Shown here: piece by piece, positions 1 through 5,223 of the stretch
How the letters are laid out: every line of letters begins with the position of its first letter
How positions within the stretch are numbered: position 1 is the first letter of the stretch
Source: Acidobacteriota bacterium
GTDB lineage: Bacteria; Acidobacteriota; UBA890; WLXD01
Length of the DNA stretch: 5,638 nucleotides
Assembly (NCBI GenBank): GCA_022571615.1
Contig: JACZXM010000227.1
Coordinates: 1 to 5,638, forward strand
Reading direction: 5' to 3'
Notes under the pieces: model-generated
Database searches by the model: none
What the model was told of the DNA's origin: nothing
What the model saw: only the letters and a program-made list of their open reading frames with translations
Program-made: the position numbers and the translations under genes

Positions 1-1602
1 CTTCTTGTCTTGTTCCCACGCCTCAATTTCATAGGTGAGCCTGTTTCTGTCTACTTCGGTCAGGACTGACCTTACGCGCACCCGGCCGCCGACCGGCGTC
101 GGCGCCAGATGTCGCAGACCGTCCACCGCGTAGCCGACGGTGGTGTGGCCGTCGGGAAGGTACGGGTCCGACGCCTCGATGCAGCATTGCTCCATCAGCG
201 CCAGCAGCGTGCGACCGATCGCGACATAGGGGACCAGGAGCGCAAAGACCAGCGAGCCGAGGACGTTGATCCAGATCAGCGGCAGGGCAGTGAAGATCAG
301 CGCGAAGCCGAGCACCGGGCCCGTCACGACGCTGACCAGCCACAGGAAGCCGGCGACGCGGACGGTCCACCACCAGTGACCGCGCACCATCCTCGAGCTG
401 CCGCGGAAGGCGTCGCGGATCCGCTTGTCCTCGAACAGGATCTCCTGCTGCACGAAAGCCGCCGATCCCAGGAGGCCGAGCTCCTCCCCCGACCAGAAGG
501 CCAGCGCCACGTCGCGGCCACGCTCCATGCCCGCGAGTCGAGCGGCGGCACCGAGAACCGCCGCTACGCCCGAAGCGTTGTCGTCGGCCCCGTTGTGGAT
601 CTGGCCTGCCTCGTCCCAGCGGGCCAGCGAGTTGCCATTGCCACCGCGACCGAGGTGGTCGAAATGAGCGCCAAGCATGACCCACCGCTTGGCGAGCCCG
701 GTGCTCGATACCGAGGCGGGCAGATAGCCGACAATGTTGTAGCCGGTGGCACGCTTGCGATAGAGCTTCACGTCAAGCTCTAGCGACACCCCAAGATCGA
801 AGCCGGTCGCGTGCGGGTTCCCACTGTCGAGCTCCGCCTGCACGGCCTCCAGGTCCCGCCCGCTGACACCGAACAGCGCACGGGCGACCTCGCCGCTAAT
901 GCTGGCGGCGGTGATTCCGGAGCCGGCGACCGCGGTGTCGAACGCCATCGACACGACCTCGCCGGCGTTGGGGGAGCGCGGTCCGGTGAAGACCAGGATC
1001 CCTGCGGCACCACGCTCCCGGGCCTGCATCGCCTTATACCGCAGCCCGGCATAGCGCGACAACACGGCGCCGGCCTCCTGGTCGACGTCTGCCGGGAAAT
1101 AGCGCAGCACGACGACGATCTTGCCCTTCACCTCGAGGGTGCCGTAGCTGTCGTACGGGTAGCCCTGGCTCGGCGGAACGACCAGCCCATATCCTGCGAA
1201 CACGGCGGCGCCGGCCACGCCAGCGTGATCGGAGAAAGTCAGCGCCTGGATGTGGGCTGCGTCTGCCCAGCTGCGCCCACCGGCAACCGAAAGCGCGCTG
1301 CCGCCATCGCTGACGTCAGAGGTGAACTCGAACGGCAGACGGAAGTCATCCTCTCCGGGCAGCGGACGGGCGCCGATTCGCCCGAGCTCGGCAACGATGT
1401 AGTCGGCCGCTCTTGCTGCCCCCTCGCTTCCGGTCAGCCGTCCCTCGAGCTGGTCGGAAGCAAGGTACTCCACATGGCGCCGGATCATCGCCGCCAGATC
1501 GTCCTCAGAACCGCTCGCCAGGGCACCGAATCCCATCGCACCTGTCAGCGCCAGAGCTACGGCGACGGCCATGTGACGAACCGATGTGCGCTGCTCGATC
1601 AT
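1..1602 (-). CDS. Partial hybrid ORF: exported M28-type peptidase N-terminal part, membrane segment, FlK-like thioesterase part (C-terminus beyond window)
   Basis: The frame is open for 534 codons and runs off the left edge. The start ATG (1602-1600) overlaps the TGA stop of the upstream TolB-like gene as ATGA, which supports it. Residues 1-32 look like a signal peptide: charged MIEQRTSVRH, then a hydrophobic stretch ending GALAS. Residues 33 to about 380 read as an M28 zinc peptidase with an inserted PA-type domain. The metal and catalytic motifs GAHFDHLG (H313, D315), GADDNASG (D340) and SGEELGLLGS (E373, E374) are present. The family's second half, with the remaining Asp (NxDMxG) and His ligands, is missing. 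From about 385 the protein becomes a membrane-type sequence (SSRMVRGHWW, then hydrophobic 414-463), loosely like YciC or related integral membrane domains. From about 467 it matches fluoroacetyl-CoA thioesterase-like hotdog proteins: ALMEQ (E471), TTVGY, RHLAPTPVG (H498), RLTYEIEAW. The first strand and catalytic Thr of that family are absent. Peptidase activity is doubtful. The open frame is certain; its meaning as one protein is not. Confidence 0.75.
   Translation of the reverse strand, partial: MIEQRTSVRHMAVAVALALTGAMGFGALASGSEDDLAAMIRRHVEYLASDQLEGRLTGSEGAARAADYIVAELGRIGARPLPGEDDFRLPFEFTSDVSDGGSALSVAGGRSWADAAHIQALTFSDHAGVAGAAVFAGYGLVVPPSQGYPYDSYGTLEVKGKIVVVLRYFPADVDQEAGAVLSRYAGLRYKAMQARERGAAGILVFTGPRSPNAGEVVSMAFDTAVAGSGITAASISGEVARALFGVSGRDLEAVQAELDSGNPHATGFDLGVSLELDVKLYRKRATGYNIVGYLPASVSSTGLAKRWVMLGAHFDHLGRGGNGNSLARWDEAGQIHNGADDNASGVAAVLGAAARLAGMERGRDVALAFWSGEELGLLGSAAFVQQEILFEDKRIRDAFRGSSRMVRGHWWWTVRVAGFLWLVSVVTGPVLGFALIFTALPLIWINVLGSLVFALLVPYVAIGRTLLALMEQCCIEASDPYLPDGHTTVGYAVDGLRHLAPTPVGGRVRVRSVLTEVDRNRLTYEIEAWEQDKK
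1599..1602 (-). other. ATGA stop/start overlap (translational coupling)
   Basis: The TGA of the TolB-like gene (1601-1599) shares two bases with the ATG of the M28-type frame (1602-1600). This arrangement is typical of coupled genes in one mRNA. It decides the start over the in-frame ATG ten codons further in (1572), which would remove part of the signal-peptide n-region. Confidence 0.8.
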
Positions 1603-2786
1603 CGAGCAGCCCGTGGCAGAAGTCGTGTGTGTCGCGTTGTGTCCCCCTCGGAGTTGGATGTTCGCAACGGAGCGGCCGCCAGCGCCTCGAGCGCTCGCTC
1701 GTGATTCCAGCGTCCAAGGAAGATCTGGCCGCCCTTTCCTCCATGGCGCTGGGAAGTCCACGACAGCAAGGTGCCATCGGGCGAGGGCACCGGCAGACCG
1801 TCGAAGCCATCGGCATGGGTCACGCGCACCGGTTCTTTGGTCCCTTCGATGTCGACCATGTAGAGCTCGAAGTTGGTGAACCCTAGCTTGTTGGAAGAGA
1901 AGAACACGTACTGTAGTGACGGGTGCACGTACGGAGCCCAGCTCAGCGCGCCGAAGTCGGTCAGTCGCCGTTTGCCGGCGCCGTCCGGCTCCATCGACCA
2001 GACGTCAGCCTTGAGCCCCGATTCGTCGAACTGGCGCCAAATGATGCGCGATCCGTCCGGAAAGAAGAACGGGCCGCCATCGTATCCCGGCACGTCCGTA
2101 AGCTGCCGCACGTCCGAACCGTCCGCCCGCATGATGAAGATGTCGCTGAAGTACGACGGGTCCATCTCCAGAAGCCTCTGCTCCTGGGGGTCGAGCTCGC
2201 GGTTGTACGCATTGCGATTGGAGGCGAAGACGATCCACTCACCGTCGGGCGAATAACTGCCCTCGGCGTCGTACCCGCGCGCGTGGGTCAACCGGCGCCG
2301 TCGGCCACTGGCAGCGTCGCGAACGTAGATTTCCATCTCAGGGTCGTAGTCCCACGCGTAGCGCCGCTCCTGCCCCGACGCCCTGAACGCAAGCTCCTCT
2401 TGCTGATAGCGAATCGAGCTCGGGTCGTGATGGGTCGAGGCAAACTCGATGTCTCCGTTTACCGGATTGATGAACGCGCAGGTGGTCTTGCCGATCCCGG
2501 GCGAGACCAGCTCGCTGTCGCCGGTGGTCAGGTCGAGCAAGTAGATCTGGAAGAACGGGTTGCCGTCCTGGCGCTCGCTCTGGAGCACCATCTTGCTGCC
2601 GTCGGGAGAGAAATAGCCTTCACCGGCACGGGCCCCCTCGTAGGTCAAGCGACGGATCCGAGTCAGGAAATCGCTCTCCTGGACCTCGGATTGCGCCACC
2701 GGCACGTGCGACAGCACGGTTGTCGGCAAGGTCGCGAGCACTGCGGTCAGGACGACCTCCCGTGTGGCAGAACGACGATGGGCCAC
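1599..2786 (-). CDS. Exported TolB-like (PD40/WD40-like) beta-propeller protein
   Basis: A 395-residue protein made of beta-propeller repeats of the PD40/TolB type. Blades are marked by recurring SPDG or FPDG turns (YFSPDGSKMV, YSPDGEWIVFASNRN, FFPDGSRIIW, PSPDGTLLSWTS) and by repeated 'RRLTxxxGYD' and 'xIYxxDxxxG' strands. The N-terminus carries a signal peptide: MAHRRSATRE, then the hydrophobic stretch VVLTAVLATLPTTVLSHV, with likely cleavage near VAQS, so it should act in the periplasm or outside the cell. I chose the GTG at 2786 because GAGGGA lies about 7 bases upstream and the signal peptide then sits at the N-terminus. A GTG at 2843 would add 19 non-signal residues and has no well-spaced ribosome site. 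The gene ends in a 4-base overlap with the M28-type frame, so the two are probably co-translated. Pairing of such propellers with M28 peptidases fits a peptide-handling role, but this is inference. No enzymatic residues are evident, and the propeller probably binds protein or peptide. Confidence 0.85.
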   Translation of the reverse strand: MAHRRSATREVVLTAVLATLPTTVLSHVPVAQSEVQESDFLTRIRRLTYEGARAGEGYFSPDGSKMVLQSERQDGNPFFQIYLLDLTTGDSELVSPGIGKTTCAFINPVNGDIEFASTHHDPSSIRYQQEELAFRASGQERRYAWDYDPEMEIYVRDAASGRRRRLTHARGYDAEGSYSPDGEWIVFASNRNAYNRELDPQEQRLLEMDPSYFSDIFIMRADGSDVRQLTDVPGYDGGPFFFPDGSRIIWRQFDESGLKADVWSMEPDGAGKRRLTDFGALSWAPYVHPSLQYVFFSSNKLGFTNFELYMVDIEGTKEPVRVTHADGFDGLPVPSPDGTLLSWTSQRHGGKGGQIFLGRWNHERALEALAAAPLRTSNSEGDTTRHTRLLPRAAR

Positions 2787-2927
2787 GCTTGGATCCCTCG
2801 GCTGGAGAAGTTCGAGATTGGTCGGGCCGGCGGTCCCGTGCACATCTCACCATGATACCGGCGCGCACTGCGTTGCGCCTGCACAAGGGGACCTCAGGAC
2901 AAGTGAAGCCCAAGCTCCCGAAAGGAG
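2787..2927. other. Intergenic gap between HTH gene and TolB-like gene
   Basis: This 141-base stretch holds the ribosome binding site for the TolB-like gene (GAGGGA on the minus strand, just upstream of 2786). I see no convincing promoter or Rho-independent terminator. The only hairpin is a 4-bp CTCC/GGAG stem at about 2915-2927 with no T-run. The HTH gene and the TolB/M28 pair run the same way and could share a transcript, but the sequence does not prove it. Confidence 0.4.
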
Positions 2928-3317
2928 TCAGGCCGTGCGTTCGCGGCGACCGGGAAGGCGGAATATCACGCCGCCGTGCTTCTGGTTCTGCACCTGAACG
3001 GCGAGAGTCATCAGCTCCTGGACCGAGAGGTCCATGTCTTCCCTCCAGGCATCCAACTTGTCGAGCAACTCCAGCCGCCGTAGGAAGTTGCTGTCTAGGC
3101 GCAACTCGGCGAGCACACGCCAGTCCTTGTCCGTTCGGGGGTGCGAGAAACCGTTGACCCACCGGTTGAACGTGCTCGGGTCACGATGGATCGAGCGCGC
3201 TACCTCGGCCTCGGAGCTGAACTTGCCCTGCTCGAGCAACGCGGCAACTGCCGCCTCGAGTTGTCGGCCCAGGAAGCGAGATCGATAGGTTGCCTTGCGC
3301 GAGCGTGCCGATGGCAT
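2928..3317 (-). CDS. Small helix-turn-helix DNA-binding protein (XRE-like)
   Basis: A 129-residue soluble protein with a basic N-terminus (MPSARSRKATYRSRFLGRQ). A probable helix-turn-helix lies at about residues 36-60: the first helix is EAEVARSI, the turn is HRD, and the recognition helix is PSTFNRWVNG, followed by FSHPRTDKDW. This pattern resembles Cro/CI-type and small XRE-like regulators. The C-terminal half (about 65-110) looks helical and leucine-rich (LAELRLDSNFLRRLELLDKLDAW, broken at any proline) and could dimerise. The ATG at 3317 is the first start in the frame, but no clear Shine-Dalgarno sequence precedes it, so the start is uncertain. The gene diverges from the lipoprotein gene across an AT-rich region full of repeats, and autoregulation there is a reasonable inference. 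It lacks a recognisable DUF2384 antitoxin C-terminus. No specific family is assigned. Confidence 0.65.
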   Translation of the reverse strand: MPSARSRKATYRSRFLGRQLEAAVAALLEQGKFSSEAEVARSIHRDPSTFNRWVNGFSHPRTDKDWRVLAELRLDSNFLRRLELLDKLDAWREDMDLSVQELMTLAVQVQNQKHGGVIFRLPGRRERTA

Positions 3318-3573
3318 GGGATGAAACTACAAGAGTCGGCAGCGCTTGGGAAGACCTCACTCCGTGGCCACCCTCACGAGGGATCACGGCCCTGATAGAT
3401 GCCGTTTGCCGCATTGTTGTTGCATCGTTGCATCATCTATGCAATGATGAGCTATGACGTGCACCAGAGGGAAATAGGATGATTACCTATTAATTAATGA
3501 GTTTACCTATCATTTACTAGCCAGGACAGTCGTGATCGGACACTCATAACGACATATCACGGGAGGTATGCAC
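3318..3573. promoter_or_regulatory. AT-rich divergent intergenic region with repeats (probable promoter/operator)
   Basis: The 256 bases between the divergent HTH and lipoprotein genes include the most AT-rich DNA in the window (3481-3520 is 10/40 G+C by count). It contains a tandem 8-base repeat GTTGCATC (3419-3426 and 3427-3434), an inverted repeat TTGCAT/ATGCAA (3428-3433 and 3439-3444), the overlapping pair CATCAT/ATGATG (3431-3436 and 3444-3449), an inverted repeat AATAGG/CCTATT (3473-3478 and 3486-3491), the palindrome TTAATTAA (3490-3497), and direct repeats TTACCTAT (3483-3490 and 3503-3510) exactly 20 bases apart. A weak plus-strand promoter could use TTGCAT (3428) with TATGAC (3453), but the 19-base spacing is poor. 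Role as a regulatory region is inferred from layout and composition. Confidence 0.5.
3561..3566 (+). promoter_or_regulatory. Shine-Dalgarno GGGAGG deciding the lipoprotein start
   Basis: GGGAGG ends seven bases before the ATG at 3574, an ideal spacing, but only one base before the ATG at 3568. The same hexamer with the same seven-base spacing precedes the 5224 gene. Confidence 0.7.
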
Positions 3574-4071
3574 ATGCGTCGCTCTTCTATCGGAACCCCT
3601 TTTTTTGTTCGATGTATTGCACCGTTGCAGCAATACATCTACACGGCGACAGTGATGCGCACGCCTAGCATCGAGCGCCGGCAGCTGACCGCACGTCGCC
3701 TCGCCGTAGCGGTTCTCGTTCTCTGTGCGCACGGCTTGACGGTCGGGTGCGCGACCTTGACGCCGAAGCTCACGCCCGGTCACGTCGGGTTTATCGCAGC
3801 CTCGGCAGGCGACGTGTTTTCGACGCAACGCGCCCTCAGCGTAGGGGCTACCGAGCGGAACCCGTTCCTTGGTGAGCAGCCGGGCACTGGCAAGATCATC
3901 GCTCTGAAGGTCGGTGGATGGGCCGCCATGCGAACGATCGAGCGCGCGGTTGAGAAAGAGATCGGACGCGATCTGAAATGGTGGGAGAATGTTCTGCTCT
4001 GGATCATCCCGACGGGGGTATCCGTCTGGGCAACCCAGCACAACATGCGCGTGGCGGGTAGCTACCAGTAG
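3574..4071 (+). CDS. Small lipoprotein with DxxxTxxAL...ErNPf motif, function unknown
   Basis: 165 residues from the ATG with the best ribosome site. A lipoprotein signal is visible: basic RRQLTARR, hydrophobic LAVAVLVLCAHG, then lipobox LTVGC with Cys59 as the predicted lipidated residue, so it is probably anchored in a membrane facing the periplasm. The signal lies unusually far in. An internal ATG at 3655 would give a 138-residue protein with Cys32 and a normal signal, but it has only a weak ribosome site. The mature part has SAGDVFSTQRAL...GATERNPFLG, followed by a Lys in a helix (IIALKVGGW), a pattern recalling DUF5658-like small membrane proteins (D..sT..aL..G..E.NP..). The segment WWENVLLWIIPTGVSVWAT could be a membrane helix or an amphipathic segment. 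A perfect inverted repeat lies near the start. No function is known to me. Confidence 0.7.
   Translation: MRRSSIGTPFFVRCIAPLQQYIYTATVMRTPSIERRQLTARRLAVAVLVLCAHGLTVGCATLTPKLTPGHVGFIAASAGDVFSTQRALSVGATERNPFLGEQPGTGKIIALKVGGWAAMRTIERAVEKEIGRDLKWWENVLLWIIPTGVSVWATQHNMRVAGSYQ
3611..3639. repeat. Perfect 10-bp inverted repeat GATGTATTGC / GCAATACATC
   Basis: Arms at 3611-3620 and 3630-3639 are exact reverse complements around a 9-base centre (ACCGTTGCA). It lies within the first 25 codons if translation starts at 3574, or 15 bases ahead of the alternative start at 3655. The T-run is on the wrong side for a plus-strand terminator. It could be an operator or an mRNA hairpin. The centre shares CGTTGCA with the tandem repeat at 3419-3434. 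Confidence 0.7.
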
Positions 4072-4087
4072 GACGGCGGCAACAGAG

Positions 4088-4118
4088 GTTCAGCGCAGCT
4101 GGAGCAAGGTGGTTAGAC
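4088..4118 (+). other. Putative degenerate attC right arm with GTTAGAC core (possible cassette boundary)
   Basis: GTTAGAC at 4112-4118 fits the integron core GTTRRRY. The preceding bases (CGCAGC, three bases, AGC, six bases, then the core) parallel the right arm of the clear attC (CGCAGC, three bases, AGC, seven bases, then GTTAGGC). I could not find a convincing matching left arm upstream; GGGCAAC at 4028-4034 is a poor candidate. If real, recombination would occur after G4112 and the glucokinase-RES cassette would begin at 4113. Confidence 0.4.
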
Positions 4119-4202
4119 GGTTGTACTTGCAGCACGCCTCGACAGGGCGCAGGATGCTTGCCGATCCTCCATCATCCCATCGACTGCGGCGAGCGCTCCC
4201 CT

Positions 4203-5033
4203 GTGCACCTGGCTGGCGACATCGGCGGCACCAAGACACTGCTGGGCCTGTTCACCCCTGACCGGGGCCCGCGACATCCCGTGGAGCTGGCCGCCCTAGC
4301 TAGCCGCGATTTTCGCAGCGCCGGTGCGTTGCTCGGTCAGTTCCTCGATGGGCGCAAGATCGATGGCGCGACGTTCGGTGTTGCCGGCGCCGTGCTGAAC
4401 GACGGCGCCTGGGGCCCGAATCTGCCCTGGAAGATCGTGCGAACGGAGCTGAGGCGCGCCCTGGGCGGTACGCCGGTTCGATTGCTCAACGATCTGGAGG
4501 CCATCGCGACGTTCGTGCCCGAGCTCGAAAGCGGTGATCTGGTGGTACTGGCCGAGGGCGTGCCAACAGAGCATGGTCCCATCGGAGTGATCGCCCCCGG
4601 AACCGGAATCGGGCAGGCGATGCTTTTGTGGGGTCGCGGCGGCTACCGCGCGGTGGCCTCCGAAGCGGGCCACGTCGACTTCGCGTCCAACACCGCGCTA
4701 CAGGACGACTACCTGGCTTTCCTGCGCGCTTTTGCATATGACCTGACTCGGCCCGTCGACAAGGATCAGCGTGAGCACGTCGAGTACGTTCCATCACAAG
4801 TTGTGACTGAGTACTTCCGGTTCCGCTTCCGCGATCACGGGGGCCACCCCGTCTGTGGGATCCTCTACCCGAGTGCAGCGCTTGACGGCGGCCGATCCTG
4901 CGTGCTCTTTGCAGGGCACGAAGACTTCACCGACGACTGGACGTTCGGCCGGCCAAGTCCGCTCCCGCTAGAGCTGCTTCAAGATCGTATCATTCGACGC
5001 GCAGTCGATACCTCGGTCCCGGCGGATGCCTAA
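4203..5033 (+). CDS. Hybrid cassette ORF: glucokinase N-terminal two thirds fused to RES-domain C-terminal part
   Basis: 276 residues from GTG 4203, which places the kinase motif at the N-terminus as in other glucokinases. A TTG at 4158 would add 15 residues. Residues 1 to about 172 match bacterial glucokinase (Glk): phosphate-binding AGDIGGTKT (4-12), GVAGAV (59-64), GPNLPW (71-76), LLNDLEA with likely catalytic Asp97, APGTGIG (131-137) and SEAGHVDFA with E154 and H157. The last third of Glk is missing. From about 175 the sequence becomes the C-terminal half of a RES-domain protein: YDLTRPV, VEYVPSQVVTEYFR, GILYPSA with Ser224, GGRSCVLFAGHEDF. RES proteins (for example MbcT) are NAD-degrading toxins. 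The conserved Arg and Glu of the RES signature belong to the missing N-terminal half, so toxicity is unlikely. The stop TAA lies inside the attC core GCCTAAC, as is common for cassette genes. Either the product has a new function or it is a decayed recombinant. The frame is well supported; activity is not. Confidence 0.75.
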   Translation: MHLAGDIGGTKTLLGLFTPDRGPRHPVELAALASRDFRSAGALLGQFLDGRKIDGATFGVAGAVLNDGAWGPNLPWKIVRTELRRALGGTPVRLLNDLEAIATFVPELESGDLVVLAEGVPTEHGPIGVIAPGTGIGQAMLLWGRGGYRAVASEAGHVDFASNTALQDDYLAFLRAFAYDLTRPVDKDQREHVEYVPSQVVTEYFRFRFRDHGGHPVCGILYPSAALDGGRSCVLFAGHEDFTDDWTFGRPSPLPLELLQDRIIRRAVDTSVPADA

Positions 5034-5083
5034 CCAGCGCTTGGTGCTGCCGGGCGCGTGCGTTTTTGAAGGAAGTCGTTGGG

Positions 5084-5109
5084 TTGTGCGCTTGGGAGGG
5101 ATTGTGCGC
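5084..5109. repeat. Direct repeat TTGTGCGC in the attC spacer
   Basis: TTGTGCGC occurs at 5084-5091 and again at 5102-5109, 18 bases apart, in the variable central part of the attC. It may explain part of the extra length of this site; the significance is uncertain. Confidence 0.4.
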
Positions 5110-5146
5110 GATAGGCCAATTGTAGTCCGCCTGCGGTGGCGCGCCG

Positions 5147-5163
5147 GCGGGCGAGTCGCCCGC
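5147..5163. repeat. Perfect 8-bp palindrome with single central base inside attC
   Basis: GCGGGCGA (5147-5154) and TCGCCCGC (5156-5163) are exact reverse complements around G5155. It overlaps the inner right arm of the attC and would compete with the long attC fold. A second hairpin, GAGCCG (5175-5180) with CGGCTC (5186-5191), loop TTAGG, straddles the R' core. Confidence 0.6.
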
Positions 5164-5210
5164 AGCAGAAGCGCGAGCCGTTAGGCGGCTCTTGGCCACC
5201 TTGTGCCCAC

Positions 5211-5216
5211 GGGAGG
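5211..5216 (+). promoter_or_regulatory. Shine-Dalgarno GGGAGG for the second cassette gene
   Basis: GGGAGG is followed by seven bases (ATTTTCA) and ATG at 5224. This decides 5224 over the in-frame GTG at 5203, which precedes the site. Confidence 0.8.
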
Positions 5217-5223
5217 ATTTTCA

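Larger units (their letters stand above)
5028..5186 (+). other. attC: Integron attC recombination site
   Basis: The outer core sites are R'' GCCTAAC (5028-5034) and R' GTTAGGC (5180-5186), exact reverse complements matching RYYYAAC and GTTRRRY. Inside them the arms pair as GCGCTT (5037-5042) with AAGCGC (5169-5174), TGCTGC (5045-5050) with GCAGCA (5162-5167), and GGGC (5052-5055) with GCCC (5158-5161). They are interrupted by unequal bulges (2 versus 5, 2 versus 1, and one extrahelical C on the left). Conserved cores, imperfect L boxes and extrahelical bases are how the folded bottom strand is recognised by the integron integrase. The 159-base length is above the common range but the central spacer varies widely. 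Recombination would occur between G5180 and T5181. It marks the end of the glucokinase-RES cassette. Confidence 0.82.

Noticed and set aside
29..685. 218-codon minus-strand frame starting within the M28-type gene
   Set aside because: It is another frame of the same strand; the M28, membrane and FlK motifs are all in the frame that starts at 1602.
811..1704. Long plus-strand open frame opposite the M28-type gene
   Set aside because: Translation is low-complexity and Arg/Ala/Gly-rich with no motifs, and the opposite strand carries recognisable domains. It is an antisense shadow in GC-rich DNA.
1923..2855. 310-codon plus-strand open frame opposite the TolB-like gene
   Set aside because: The minus strand encodes clear PD40 repeats with a signal peptide. 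The plus frame shows no family pattern.
2915..2927. Hairpin CTCC-CGAAA-GGAG as terminator before the HTH stop
   Set aside because: Only four base pairs and no T-run on either strand.
3479..3493. Four-codon leader peptide ORF (ATG ATT ACC TAT TAA) after a GAGGG
   Set aside because: Too short and without a regulatory hairpin/terminator arrangement to support attenuation.
3611..3639. Rho-independent terminator
   Set aside because: The T-run (3600-3607) precedes the hairpin on the plus strand and reads as A on the minus strand, so it is on the wrong side for either direction.
2928..5033. RES-Xre toxin-antitoxin pair made of the HTH gene and the RES fragment
   Set aside because: The genes are about 1 kb apart on opposite strands with another gene between, the HTH protein lacks the DUF2384-type C-terminus, and the RES part lacks its Arg/Glu half.
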